Part shown: in pieces, positions 8,596 to 19,664 of the stretch
Numbering within the stretch: position 1 is the stretch's first letter
How the letters are laid out: each line of letters begins with the position of its first letter
NCBI GenBank assembly: GCA_033032865.1
Contig: JAWHQI010000064.1
Location: forward strand, 4,092,001 to 4,156,000
Direction of reading: 5' to 3'
Length of the DNA stretch: 64,000 bases
DNA from: Dactylorhiza incarnata
Lineage: Eukaryota > Streptophyta > Magnoliopsida > Asparagales > Orchidaceae
The notes under the pieces: generated by a model
Databases searched by the model: none
Seen by the model: only the letters and a program-made list of their open reading frames with translations
Told to the model about the DNA's origin: nothing
Program-made: the position numbers and the translations under genes

Positions 8596-11500
8596 TGTTA
8601 GGGGTCAATCCGTAAGGTGTCGATAGATAGTTGGAGAGGTGTTAGAGGGTATGAGGGTGGCAACGATATTGGAGACACAAGGGAATCTTCTGAAGGAAGC
8701 CGAGCTCAATCTACGAGATGCGACGAGGTAGCTGGGTTCAACCTCACGATAGCTTAAAGTAGGGATCAACTAGGGTTGAGGATAGAGGAAGAGAAGATGA
8801 GAAACTAAGGAGAAGAAAAAACAATACTTCTTGCCTCCTTTCCACAACATGACTAAATACTAAAATAGCCTCATATGAAATAAAAGATGTGATATGCATA
8901 ACAACCTCTAAGAAATGACATCGACATGACATTATTAAACATATACAAAAATAATGAATAATGGATCGCGTGGGCTCATGACACCTCAGTCGTCCTTCAC
9001 TTTGAGCTTGTCCTCAATCCAGGAAGGCACTCAGACCATGACTTTCTGATCTTTTATCTCCAAATAGAAGAGCACCTTATTAAGAATCTCCGCAACAGCG
9101 ACATCGCTCCTAGGTGATGGAGTGAAGGGGCCATGGGGAGAAAAGCTCGTTGCTCGCGCAATGACAATACAAGCGTCCGGTGTCGGTAGATTGGGCAGCA
9201 TGGTGCCTGACGTTGATGTAGAAGGAGCCACTAGATGCAAACAACAAGGGTAGATAGTAGGGCTCACTTAATTGAAGCCGAAGAAATTTGTAGCTGGATA
9301 GGATGGTGTTAGATAGAGTCAGTAGGGACTGATGGAGATGCCTCAAGGGTTGGTGGGTAAGGCGCCTCGAGGAGTATGTAGCCTTTGATAGTGTCGATTG
9401 CGTGCCGGGCATGAATTCTGATTGCGTAACGGGTATCAGAGGTCCTTTTGTGCAGCTGGAAGGCCCTTGAGTTTGACGATGAGAGTGATAAAATTTGCCT
9501 GTGATGCCGTGAGCGACAACTAAGTCTGTATTAGCCAGTTGCAATGCTGCCATGACCTTCTGATAGTCCTCATGGGTATTGAAGCGCACTTGACTCCACT
9601 ACGACCCTAACACTGTGGATTTCCTGTCCCCAAAGAGGCAAAGTCATGTTCTGACAATTGATGTTTGTTGTCGCTGCTTGTTTGGTTTAACTTAATTACA
9701 TAAGTAATTAATTGCCAATTTAAAGAATTCATTCATCAATCAATTATTTAATCAAACTCAGGGCTCGAGGGATGAAAGTGGCGTGCGGTTTGAGCCCGCT
9801 AGGAATAGAAGGAAGCGGCAAAAAAAGACCTGATATTTCTCGATCGTAGATGGTTAGTAGGAAGGGAGATGATGAAAATCAGAGATCTAGCCGCAAAGCG
9901 AATATTGCTCCATGCCTTCACAGAGGTTGCACAAGGAGACATTTGAGCTGAGTCACACAGAGGAAGGCGCCAGTTGAGTGGAGAGCTAGTTGTGTGATGC
10001 ACTGTCGCTGGACGTTGGAAATCTCATTGTTGGTCAGTTGAGGCGTTGACACAAGTGTTTGGAAGACGACTCAAGGTTGCATAATGCACCGCTAGGGGAA
10101 ATGGGAAGATTAAGAAGGTATCCAGGCAGTGGCGGACGCAGGATACATTTTCTGTGTGAGCGGAGTGATAATTCATTTGAAAATTTTAATTATCAAATAT
10201 AAAACAGATATTGGCCATTTTTTATATTATTTTCATAATTTAAAATTTTTTATACAGTTTGTGTAAATATATAGAATGTATATTTATATTTTTCAAACAA
10301 AAAAATAGAATGTCTAAATATTAAAAAAATCTACAAATTTAATGAATTTTTTTACAATATATTTCTTTAATTATATAAAATATATCTAAGAACTGAGAAT
10401 CGGACCGGAACCGAATCGAATCGAATAATTTGGGTCGGTTCCAAATAGGCTCGGTTCGGGTCCGGTTCTCATAATATCACAACCGACAATTTGGTTCGGT
10501 TCCTGGTTCCAAGGGTCGGGTGCCCAGAACCGACCCGAGAACCGAATATAAATGCTAAAAAAAATTATTTTGAAATAACTTTTATAGTCAGATCACTTGA
10601 TACGAGAAAATAATTGAGAATATAGTCGTATGGCCAAAGAGAATAGGTATTGTACTCATGTAGTTGTATGACTTCAATATTATAGAGAATCATGATACAA
10701 TTATTTTGAGACATTGATAGTTATATTACAAATAATCATGAGTTGAAATAGATATTTTTTTAATTATTTTGAGGCATAGGTAGAACCGAGAATCGAACCG
10801 GAACCAAACCGAAGCAAGCGGTTAGAATGCGGTTCTATACTTTAGGACCGTGGGTCGGTTCCAGTTCCAAGAGTTTGGAACCGAACATACATGGGTCGGT
10901 TCTTGATTTTGGGTGGAACCGAACCGAACCGATCCGAGTTGCACCCCTAATTTTTGTTGTCTAAATATTGCATTTTGGCAAAAATATCAAAAAATTGATA
11001 TTACGAGGATTTGACCTCAAGACCTCTCACAAAATTATAATAATCTTAACATGAAATCAAAAACACTATGCCAAGGCTAACATATTGTTTATTTTTGAAT
11101 AGATATCATATAAAATATGTATAAGTCCAGATTTTTTTTAATGTAATATTCTTAGTTTTTTTTTTTTAAATTGAGTGTGGGTGCCCATGCTCGGCCCCAT
11201 GTAGTTCCACCGCTGTACCCAGGGACTAAATAGAACGGTGCGTTGCTATAATACAATTGATCGATTTTGACCTACCGATTGCATGGCAATATTTCTGCAC
11301 GACAGAACATGCTGCAGTTGAGTCTGTCTATGCACTAACAAGAGTGCAAGTCGATGGCAAGGGCTTGGTTGGAAATGCTTTATTTCTCATTGATGGAAAC
11401 GAAGTTCGATTACCCCCACAGAGACATACCTTCTTTCTATGGTTTAAGGAAAACTTGGAGAGAAATCAAATGCTTTGATTACCAAATTGTTACATGCTAA

Positions 11501-11860
11501 TCCGTAAAGTGTCAATAGCTTGCGGGAGAGGTGAACGAAGGAAATGAGGGTGGAGGTTATGTTGGAGATACATGAGAGTCGTTTGAAGGGAGCCAGACTC
11601 AACTTACGAGATGCGACGAGGGAGTCAGACTCAACCTCACGATGCCCTAGAATGTGGATCAGTTAATGAGAGAGGAGAAGAGGGAAAACTAAGGAGGGGA
11701 AAAGGTAATACTTCTTGCCTCCATTCCATAGCCCCAATGATCCTTTTAAATAGACTTGAAAGATCACAACAGGAGGAATAATTACCAAAATATCATACAT
11801 AAAAATAAAAGACCCGATAACATCGTGGTAGTCATTACTTTCATGTCTCCGTGTCAAACA
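8596..11860 (-). mobile_element. Short gypsy-type element without pol (copy a), minus strand
   Basis: The 3' LTR is 8596-8983 (388 bases) and the 5' LTR 11488-11860 (about 373 bases). Shared LTR blocks include gacgag, caacctcacgat and acttcttgcctcc. Target duplications catcg (8591-8595) and catcc (11861-11865) flank it. A degenerate tRNA-Met primer site lies at about 11473-11486 (plus-strand reading ctttgattaccaaa). Once a hAT-like insertion is removed, the interior is about 1.4 kb. It holds only unrecognised open frames such as 9110-9589 and has no RT or integrase. By comparison with the copy at 50419-61310 it belongs to a gag-only, non-autonomous family. Confidence 0.7.
10127..11215. mobile_element. 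Non-autonomous hAT-like DNA element, 1.09 kb
   Basis: It begins cagtggcggacgcagga and ends ttccaccgctg, giving a short degenerate inverted repeat. It is flanked by 8-base duplications tatccagg (10119-10126) and tacccagg (11216-11223), which differ at one base. The 8-base size and the cagtggcgga terminus fit hAT-derived elements. The interior is AT-rich without coding capacity. It contains two blocks rich in cggttcgg / gaaccgaacc (about 10389-10560 and 10785-10950). The second ends gttgcacccctaa, like a smaller nested element. Confidence 0.7.
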
Positions 11861-11865
11861 CATCC

Positions 11866-12283
11866 AATGAGCCTAGACCGACTGTCATTTTGATCCAACC
11901 ACTTGTCCCTATAGTAACCTCCATCTTGATTCTGCCTTGTGAAAACATCAACCTCCTAACTTGAACTAGAAGAATCTAGTTGAAGCCTCCATGGTCAATC
12001 TCCCTACGCGATCCTTGGTCCTCACTTGGGAGGTCATGGACGAGGTTCAGCTGTGATGCCATCTCAAGATCACAGACCACTTTCCTCGAAGGTTCTTAAA
12101 TACAACCTCGCTCCATCCAGATACAGATTCAAGACCACGAGAGAGGCCTAAATACAGTTGAATGCCGCAAAGAGTCTTGCCACACCTTGTTCTTTGATAA
12201 GATGTAGTTTGCCATCACTGTTGCTGAAGGTTTGTGAAAGTGGCTCTTGCTAATGGACCTCCTTGACAATAATAACATATAAT
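11866..12283. other. Unassigned sequence
   Basis: This stretch is less AT-rich than the flanking introns and may derive from an older element. No domain was recognised in any frame and no long open frame is present. Confidence 0.3.
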
Positions 12284-12530
12284 AATGTTACAAAACATAA
12301 CATTTACCTTCCCTGAAGTTCAAATTTCATAGCATCCATGCACAAAATACTCCCCTGAAAATGTACTCCGAGGGGGGGTATTTTTGTGCATGGATGTTAT
12401 GAAATGTGAACTTCAGGGGAGGTAAATGTTATATTTTGTAACATTCAGGGGAGGTTTTTGTAATTTCAATAATAAGAGGGGTGCAATATGTAATTTTTCA
12501 AACTTAGAGGGGAGGTCCCGGAAAATGATC
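12284..12530. repeat. Foldback element
   Basis: Bases 12284-12362 (starting aatgttacaaaacataac) are answered by the reverse complement ending gttatattttgtaacatt at 12445. Each arm is about 75-80 bases and the loop is very short. Sequence to 12530 (gaggggtgcaatatg, cttagaggggaggt) looks like the rest of the same element. No coding capacity and no clear target duplication are seen. Confidence 0.65.
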
Positions 12531-12851
12531 CTTTATAATTATAACTAACATCCAAATCTTTAAAATTAAATTCTACATCATATGCCCTGCTTCTCAATCA
12601 TTAAAGTTTAACAAAATTAATATTGTCATGATACTAACAATAACATTATATTGGAAATAAGAAATAACTTCTGTTACTAATACAATCTTCCATAACTACT
12701 ATCATTACTATAACATTATTAGTTTCAATATCAGATTAATAACTCAAAATTTAATTTGAGTAGTTCAAATCTAAAATATATATACATATACATACTCAGT
12801 ACTCACCATCGTAGCACAAAAACACCAATTTTGACAACAAAAAATATATTT
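12531..12851. other. AT-rich region downstream of the golgin gene
   Basis: About 320 AT-rich bases with no open frame lie beyond the polyadenylation signal of the minus-strand golgin gene. It is probably the gene's 3' flank. I see no other feature. Confidence 0.4.
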
Positions 12852-12857
12852 TTTATT
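12852..12857 (-). promoter_or_regulatory. Candidate poly(A) signal of the golgin gene
   Basis: On the minus strand this reads AATAAA, about 140 bases beyond the golgin stop codon, in AT-rich sequence. Plant signals are loose, so this is a candidate only. Confidence 0.4.
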
Positions 12858-12995
12858 AGAACGAAGAAAGAATACAAGGCAAAATTAACACAAAAAATAG
12901 CATAGATAAAGCCAGGAAGAAGAGCAAACTTTGAACTTGTATTCCTATAAAGCTGTAAGCATATTTATCTACAGAGTCACACAGAAAGCTTACCA

Positions 12996-13337
12996 TCACT
13001 TAACATCTCTGTGACGGTACAGGCTGACAGCACTTGTAGATGGTGATACAGAAGTCGCCGGACTTAGAGGGACCGTGGAAAACTCGGCGTCTGAGTGCTC
13101 AGAAGGCGGATATGGCTTCCCAGAAGCGGAATTGGAAGCCTGCTCTGAATTGGAGTTCGCAGGCAGAGGCCCCCTCCCGCTGAGCCCTATTGTTCCTTGG
13201 GCGGCAACTGGAACCCTAGTCCTGGCGGCGCTGCTGCCCTGTCCACCTGAATGCATTTGAGCATCAACTGAAAATTCGCGTCTTTCTCGACCTTCGGTTT
13301 CTTTGAGAAGAAAATCAACCCACAGATCTGCGAAGGA
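12996..13337 (-). CDS. GC3/GC4: Golgin candidate 3/4-like protein, last coding exon
   Basis: This exon encodes the C-terminal tail. It starts after a canonical acceptor (ttttaccag) and reads SFADLWVDFLLKETEGRERR, then a low-complexity Ser/Pro/Ala-rich tail ending YRHRDVK and a stop. The motif FADLWVDFLLKE is conserved in plant golgin candidates 3 and 4, cis-Golgi coiled-coil tethers with an ARF1-binding GRAB domain. The reading frame joins exactly to the exon at 13829-14011 (phase 0, SEHQ then SFADLW). The acidic, Ser-rich tail is variable in the family. The plus-strand open frame here is only a shadow. Confidence 0.9.
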   Translation of the reverse strand, partial: SFADLWVDFLLKETEGRERREFSVDAQMHSGGQGSSAARTRVPVAAQGTIGLSGRGPLPANSNSEQASNSASGKPYPPSEHSDAEFSTVPLSPATSVSPSTSAVSLYRHRDVK

Positions 13338-13828
13338 CTGGTAAAACACAAGGGCAAGGATAGTGGGATGGGGTCAATTAACTCTATAGAAATAGTGTAT
13401 AAGATACATCCAAAATATATCTTACAATTTAAACTTGATAAAGAGTTAAAGACAAATAATCCCAAATTTTAAATAAACTAAAACTTAAAAATTCGATTTA
13501 AAAAAAAAAATCAAATATTAGTAATGAAAAAGTATGCTTCTCTGTTGCATCATATGGAATTAGCATTTATAAGAGCAATCTTTTCATTTACTAAGCGCAA
13601 CAAAAAAATTACCTGTTCCTTCTTTCATCATCATCATCATCATAATCATATAATAAATAGCTTTAGTTGATTTTCACATATAATAATTATAGAACTATAG
13701 AAGCGTAAATTAACCGAAGGACTGAACCCAAGAAAAAAAATTCAGGGTGAATTATACCTTCTCATAAATGACACCATATTAGAAAAAGCAAGAAAAAGTG
13801 CAGGAAAGTGGGAACTCTGAAATCTAAC

Positions 13829-14011
13829 CTGATGTTCAGAAGAACCGGATGATGATAGAGCCGTGTTTCCGCCCAAAATTCCTCCAACAAGACGACCCGG
13901 TAAACCCAACACACCTCGAACAACACCTTTACCAGCAGAATTCTGGGCAGCACCAATCCTCTGTTTGTCTTCCTCTGAAAAACCCAGCATGCGAACCATA
14001 AGATCCAGTAC
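13829..14011 (-). CDS. GC3/GC4: Golgin candidate 3/4-like protein, exon with C-terminal part of GRAB region
   Basis: This 183-base exon lies between a canonical acceptor (ttttgccag) and donor (gttagatt). It reads VLDLMVRMLGFSEEDKQRIG, then GKGVVRGVLGLPGRLVGGIL and SSSGSSEHQ. The first motif is the second half of the GRIP-related ARF-binding domain, which in Arabidopsis GDAP1-type golgins binds active ARF1 and recruits the protein to Golgi membranes. The second is a conserved Gly/Leu-rich segment found only in this golgin group. It joins in phase 0 to exons on both sides. No damage is seen. Confidence 0.93.
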
Positions 14012-14108
14012 CTGGCAAAATTCAGCTTTTAGCGAATTAACCAAGCAAAATTTTTTTGAGACATCGGTGAATCATTGGAAAAAGTGCGGCTTGTAATAAT
14101 GCGGATAC

Positions 14109-14163
14109 CTCTTTGCTGTGATTCCTCTGAAAATATGTCACCAACAATTTAATCACAATGCGC
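14109..14163 (-). CDS. GC3/GC4: Golgin candidate 3/4-like protein, GRAB-domain exon
   Basis: This 55-base exon is flanked by acceptor tttctcag and donor gtatccgc. It encodes RIVIKLLVTYFQRNHSKE, the first half of the ARF-binding GRAB domain and among the most conserved residues of the family. The split codon at its 5' side (AG|G, Arg) fits the end of the exon at 32542-32744, giving VDRRIVIK as in homologues. Only a 97-base intron separates it from the next exon, while 18.4 kb of mostly mobile DNA lies upstream. The exon is too short for simple open-frame detection. Confidence 0.9.
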
Positions 14164-14619
14164 CTGAGAAAATACATAAGCTATCATCTACATTTCTTCA
14201 ATATTTTCAGAACTACTAAATTGTTCTAGAGATTGTAAAATAAATGTTAATTTTGAGCAACCCTAAATCCTAGGGTTCATAGAAAAAAATTAATGTACTT
14301 TATGGAGGGTCCAATGGGTGGCTCTCTTTTTTACGTGTTTGATGGAAGTCTAGATAATATAATTGCGCAACTATGGAGCAAGAGGATGTCAAAGCTCTTT
14401 TCATTAACAGGTTGATGTAGTCGACAGAATTTAAAAAAAAAAATTTATTGCTCGCTTTAATTCTTATAAATGATCCCTTATGTCACATCAACAAATTGCT
14501 AAATCTTGAATTACAACACTTATTTCTAAAATTTGTCTGTCTGCACGAGTATCTATTGAATTGCAATATTTGTTTCAAGTTTTGGTTATCATGAATGATA
14601 TTTTGGACTAAACCTAAAC
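14164..14619 (-). other. Start of the 18.4-kb golgin intron (intron 14164-32541)
   Basis: AT-rich intron sequence without a recognisable feature lies before the first inserted element at 14620. The whole intron, 14164-32541, holds the short gypsy copy, its tandem duplication, the Tat element and GC-rich LTR-like repeats. Confidence 0.6.
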
Positions 14620-15025
14620 TATTATGGGCCTATCTCATAAAGCGTCGGGATCTCATCGGAGGTGGCGGTGGAGATACAAGGGAGGGAGCCGAGCTTAACT
14701 CTCGGAGAATGCGAGGAGGAAGAAGGGGGAGCCTTGCTCAACCTAACTCTAGAATGAGGATGAAGAGGAAAGAAATAGAGAGGGAAAGAGACTGAGAGAG
14801 AGGAAGAGAACTTTCATAATTTCATTCATAACCTCATAAATGACCCAGGGGTCTATTTATAGACTACAACGGCATGCGCGTAAACAAACTCAATATGAAA
14901 GAGATGCACAAAAAAAATATTGAGACTCTAATAACTCGACTCATACAACTCGAACTCGAATACATAAAGATTCGCAATAAAATATGTGTAATATAACCGA
15001 CGACAGATAGTGGAGACCCATAACA
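14620..15025 (-). mobile_element. LTR of short gypsy-type element (copy b)
   Basis: The minus strand starts TGTTATGGGTC at 15025 and ends near cataata at 14620. These are the TGTTATG...CATAACA ends of the ~390-base LTR family also seen at 8596-8983 and at 50419-50575 plus 60233-60465. A TATA-like tataaatag on the minus strand (about 14850-14860) would be its promoter. Being on the low-coordinate side of a minus-strand element, it is the 3' LTR. Confidence 0.7.
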
Positions 15026-16378
15026 TCTCACCAACCCTTCTTTTTGAGCTTGCCCTCAAGCTCGAACGAAACGTGGAGGTGTGATCATCTGGTTTCTTAA
15101 TTTTTTGCCAGAACAGCTCCTTTGTTTGTAGCACATTGCTACAACAAAGGCTGCATCGAGTGGAATGTTCGTGTCGTGCCCCATCGAGTGGACTACTATG
15201 AGCAGGCATGGCTGCACTAGGACGGTGGCACTCACCAGTAGAGCAGAGCCCGAAACTGAATCGGTGACTGGGGATGAATCGGTAGAACAGAAGCAGCCGG
15301 CAGAAGCTGCAGGTGCAGAATGGCGATGACCGACAACTTAACCGGTGTGTCGCTCAAAACCGGTGGGATAGACAGCGGGGAAGGTGGAGGCTGTATTTGG
15401 AGGCGACCTGTAGGGTTCGATAGTGGCATGGGTTGCAACGACGTAATCAGTGACATCAATGGAGCAATCGTAGGATGTGGTGGGGCAAGTTGTGATGGAG
15501 GGAGCAAGTTGTGATGGAGCAATCGTAGCATGTGCTGGCTGGGATGATAATTGCACTAGTGAAAGTGGGACCCAATGTGTCTCGACATCACATATCGGTC
15601 GATGCTGGCGGTGAGTCGCGACATTGAGCCCTGATATGAAGCCATCACCATTAAATGGAGCATAGGCTGATTGGTGGCGCTTATCTTCATGCTAAAAGTA
15701 ATTAACCAATTAATCCAAAATAATTATTTAACCGATTAATTAATAGCAGGAAAAGGCTTGGGCTCGAGGCAACATGGGGCTCGAGAGTTGAAGGCGCGTG
15801 GTTCCAAGTCGGTTGGCTGATGCGATTCCAAGTCGATTGGCTGATGCGATTCCAAGTCGATTGGCTGATACCATTCACAAAGGAGACAAAAAGATCATGT
15901 TGGAAGCGAGCCAGGTGCTCGATGGGATGGAACGATAGGAGAGTAGCGCGGGCTTCAACAATCCCGATTGACAGCAAGACGTGCGCTATCGCTCAAAGAC
16001 GTGCGCAATCACTTCAACAGGCCCGATTGAATCCTATGGCTTCAGCTAGGGCCGTTGTCCACGTCGGCCATGGCCAACGTAAAGAAGAGCAGGCAGTAGG
16101 AATGGCGTTCGACTCAAAGAAGTAGAATGGAGCGTTGACGGAAGCTGTGTCTATAGACTGAACAGCAGGAAGAAGACTAGTATACTCGCCGAGAGGTTGG
16201 AACTAGTGGAATGGTCGTTGATGGGTTCGCTGATGCGTGCGTGCATTTCTATTTCCCTGTACAATAACCCAAAGGATCAATCGATCGATTCAAGCGCCAG
16301 TTGAAGCCGACGAAGGGGATCAAAGATGGACGTGGAAGGGAAGCGTGGATCCGAGGAAGGATGACTCTGATACCAAGT
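15026..16378 (-). mobile_element. Interior of short gypsy-type element (copy b)
   Basis: About 1.35 kb runs from the primer binding site (plus-strand gactctgataccaag at 16363-16377, complement of the tRNA-Met 3' end) to the LTR at 15025. No RT, integrase or protease is seen. Open frames on both strands are short and unrecognised. The 5' LTR beyond 16379 is kept for only about 40 bases (ttatgggacaatctcgtaaagc) before other sequence replaces it. Confidence 0.6.
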
Positions 16379-17716
16379 TGTTATGGGACAATCTCGTAAA
16401 GCATCGGGATCTCTTCGGAGCTGTTTTTTTTTGCAAAAATGGATGGTGAATTTGGATTCTTTTCTTGAATTTCGACTACTTACATGTAAAACAGCGGTGT
16501 CCGAATGAGGGATAAACGGTTCCGATAAGATGAAGTCGTTCAAATTTCTTTTTGGATCTCTTTGGAGCTGTTTTTTTTTTTTGCAAAAATGGATGGTGAA
16601 TTTGGATTCCTTTCTTGCCGAGGTAATGAATTTCGACTACTTACATGTAAAAAATGGTGTCCGAATGAGAGGGATAAACGGTTCCGATAAGATGAAGTCG
16701 TTCAAATTCTTTTTGGCTAGAGGAGGACGATGTCCCCCCCCCCCCCCCCCCCCCCCCCCGATGTGTCTCGACATCACATATCGGTCGATGTTGGCGGTGA
16801 GTCGCGACATTGAGCCCTGATATGAAGCCATCACCATCAAATGGAGCATAGCCTGATTGGTGGCGCTTATCTTCATGTTAAAAGTACTTAACCGATTAAT
16901 TAATAGCAGGAAAAGGCTTGGGCTCGAGGCAGCAACATGGGGCTCGAGAGTTGAAGGCGCGTGGTTCCAAGTCGATTGGCTGATGCGATTCCAAGTCGAT
17001 TGACTGATACCATTTACAAAGGAGACAAAAAGATCATGTTGGAAGCGAGCCAGGTGCTCGATGGGATGGAACGACAAGAGAGTAGTGCATGCTTCAACAG
17101 TCCCGATTGACAGCAAGACGTGAGATATCGCTCAAAGACGTGCGCAATCGCTTCAATGGGCCCGATTGAATCCTATGGCTTCAGCTAGGGTCGTTGTTCA
17201 CGTCGGCCATGGCCAACGCAAAGAAGAGCAGGCAGTAGGAATGACGTTCGGCTCAAAGAAGTAGAATGGAGCGTTGACGGAAGCTGTGTCTAGACTGAAC
17301 AACGGGAAGAAGAATAGTATACTCGCCGAGAGGTTGGAACTAGTGGAATGGTCGCTGATGGGTTCGCCGATGCGAGCGCGCATTTCTATTTCCCTGTACA
17401 ACAACCCAAAGGATTAATCGATCGATTCGAGCGCCAGTTGAAGGCGACGAAGGGGATCAAAGATGGACGTGGAAGGGAAGCGTGCATCCGAGGAAGGATG
17501 ACTCTGATACTAAATTGTTATGGGCCAATCTCGTAAAGCTTCGGGATCTCTTCGGAGCTGGTTTTTTGCAAAAATGGATGGTGAATTTGGATTCCTTTCT
17601 TGCCGAGGTAATGAATTTCGACTACTTACATGTAAAAAACGGTGTTCGAATGAGGGATAAACGGTTCCGATAAGATGAAGTCGTTCAAATTTATTTTTGG
17701 TTAGAGGAAAACGATG
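15575..17716. repeat. Tandem duplication, period about 1186 bases
   Basis: Bases 15575-16760 and 16761-17716 are two diverged copies. Both start atgtgtctcgacatcacata, contain ggcttgggctcgaggca, a primer site (gactctgatacc) and gttatggg..aatctcgtaaagc, and end cgatgtc. The first copy also has an extra internal repeat: the block from gcaaaaatggatggtgaatt to aagatgaagtcgttcaaatt occurs at about 16430, 16580 and 17570. The right end abuts the Tat LTR, so the duplication borders on, or took part in, the truncation of that LTR. Confidence 0.85.
16734..16759 (+). repeat. Poly-C tract of 26 bases at a duplication junction
   Basis: Twenty-six consecutive C residues sit exactly where the first copy of the 1.19-kb duplication meets the second. 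The corresponding place at the end of the second copy reads gatgtctgcccctcc. The tract could mark the joining event, or be a sequencing or assembly artefact. Confidence 0.9.
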
Positions 17717-18203
17717 TCTGCCCCTCCGAAGCCAATTGCTGAGCTGAGCACCTTGGAGGATGACAAAGAGTTCTTCACCACCCACCCGGAAACCGCGGTG
17801 AGCAGCAAGGCAGATCTCCCTAGCAGGCCAAAATTAACCGGAGGAGAGAGAAACAAGTGAGAGATCCCCAAAGATGCCCTTGGGGGTCTATTTATAGTTT
17901 TCTTAAAACGGTCTACGGATAGCGGAATCCCGCCTCTTGGTTTCACTAAATGCAACCCAAATTGGTTGCCAACAACGGAATCCCGCTGTTTGGAATGACT
18001 AACTGCAGGCCAGGATGGAAACACCTGGGAAAACAGACCACCAATCAACAACGCGAGACCAGACCACTCTGTGTCGACTCGCCGGAGCGGCGAATGCCCA
18101 CTAGAGCTGGGACTCGCCACTCGCTACTGAGCTAGGGGCGAGTGCATGCTAGGGCGAGTGCGAGCTGTAACCCGCCACTCGCTCGACTTACTCCCCCAAG
18201 CCT
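17717..18203 (-). mobile_element. 3' LTR of the Tat element, truncated
   Basis: It matches 29327-29817 base for base over most of its length (agccaattgctgag, caccacccac, cccttgggggtctatttatag, cactaaatgcaacccaaattgg, actcgccggagcggcga). Its low-coordinate end lacks the roughly 215 bases present at 29114-29330 in the other LTR and abuts the tandem duplication. The minus strand has TATAAATAG at about 17890-17898. Confidence 0.85.
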
Positions 18204-18376
18204 AATCTTGCTCTAGGTCACCTGATGGCTTGATGAATCCAATCGGCAAACTCGGGGTTGTACACAATCCCCGCTTTTTGCGAGTTTGTCTCAAGCTCGG
18301 AAAGACAGTTCTGCCCCGTGTGTTTGGCGAGTGTCTTCATTTTGAGGAGAATCTTTCGGTGGCCCCCACTGGGGGC

Positions 18377-18384
18377 TATATATA
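18377..18384 (+). promoter_or_regulatory. TATA box of antisense gene 1
   Basis: TATATATA lies in ggggctatatataccaaaag, about 77 bases before the ATG at 18461, followed by a pyrimidine-rich leader (cccctccccttta, ccccttctttctc). Position and context fit a plant core promoter. Confidence 0.6.
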
Positions 18385-18460
18385 CCAAAAGGGAAGACCC
18401 CCCTCCCCTTTATCTTCGAACCTACTCCCCTTCTTTCTCATAGTTCATTGGTCGACCACC

Positions 18461-19664
18461 ATGCCGCTCTCTCAAGAACTCCAGGCTCGTCTCGCCGCTG
18501 CCAAAAACAAGAGTGTGCCGACTTCCGCCGGTCTCCTGAGGCTTATCGTCGGGAACACCTCGCGAGCCACCCCAAAGCGAGTGGAAAAGCAAGGAACCAA
18601 GAGGGTGAGATGGGTGTCCATTGGAGAGGGAACCTCTTTGGCCGAGCTCCCTTCGCAGCCCGGGTTTAGCTTGGGCCTCGGGGTCTCAGAATAGGTGAAT
18701 TTTTTCTTTAATGAGCTTCCTCGCGAAAGCCTCCGCGGGCTCAGGTCGTTACTAAAACATACAATCTGCAGGTCAACGAGGCCACAGAAGGTGGCGCGAA
18801 CGATCAGTAGACCGGCGAGTAGGAGGAGGCGAGTCGTCAGGTCAACCCCAACGTTCCCCCCGTTATTGGTAGGCGAATGCTATTCTTTATTGTGCTCGGC
18901 TCGCGCTTTATAGGTGTGCTAACCACATTCAATTTTTACAGTGCCCGAAGATATTGATCTCGCACCTTCTCCTCCGTGACAAAAGTCGCTGACCCGAGAT
19001 TTGTCGGAGGAATTTGCCAGGACTACCCTGGTTCCTGCGAGCACTGTTGTTGCTGGTGTTGGCGAGCCCTCCGAGATGCACGCTGGCGCTTCCCCTTTCC
19101 CGCCCCTTCGGCGGGAAACCCAATCTTCCCTCTAATCAGGGCCGCGATCCCGCCTCTAACCGCGAGGGAAAAGCCGTCGAGGACTCGCTAGGTAGGGAAT
19201 TCTTCTCGCTTCTTTCATTTAATTCGATGCTAATAATGACCTCCTTTTTCAGACGAGACCCAGGGGATGGCGAGTCTGATGAGCGAGTTCAGTACTCAGC
19301 ACCGCCTTCTCCAGACACTATCGGCGAGTACCTGGGCGACCCATCTAACGCTGCCGAGATGAAGGGTCGACTGGCGAGTGTCCTACGAAAGCACGGATAT
19401 ATGCTCCGCGAGAACTTGGAGGAGAGGGCTTCGGCGGACTTTAGCCCCTTCCCTCGCATCCTCGCCCTGGAGCGGCGAATGGAGGCTCTTGAAGGGGACT
19501 GCACTTTTTACTCGCGGAAGAGGTGCAGAAGCTATCAGGGGGCGTGCCAATGTCGCTGGAGGATCATTTCAGTCGGATCGAAGAGTGCGCGCTCGCCCTA
19601 CAACGGGAGATCGCCGCTGCTCGCCAGCACGCCTTCGCGAGGCGAGGCACAGGGGGACGAATGA
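18461..19664 (+). CDS. Antisense gene 1 of the Tat element, spliced, partly decayed
   Basis: A gene runs against the retrotransposon's own sense. Exon 1 starts MPLSQELQARLAAAKNKSVP and is basic and Ser-rich. GT-AG introns are visible at about 18693-18771, 18869-18941 (PVI joining VPEDIDLAP in frame) and 19192-19252. The next exon reads EFARTTLVPASTVVAGVGEP, and the last a helical stretch (EMKGRLASVLRKHGYML, LALERRMEALE). Some in-frame stops remain, including a TAG right at the first donor. No known domain was recognised. Tat elements often carry extra antisense frames of unknown function. Confidence is good that it is a gene remnant and low on exact exons. Confidence 0.5.

Noticed and set aside
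12996..13349. Golgin last exon as an independent small gene starting at MFYQSF
   Set aside because: The MFYQ residues come from intron sequence; the acceptor site and phase match the upstream golgin exon.
15232..16125. Several frames of 60-100 residues on both strands
   Set aside because: They lie in non-coding interior of the short gypsy element and its duplication, and differ between the two duplicated units.
18230..18460. Upstream extension of antisense frame 1 (starting MMNPIGKLG)
   Set aside because: It runs through the TATA box and pyrimidine-rich leader; the ATG at 18461 downstream of them is the more likely start.
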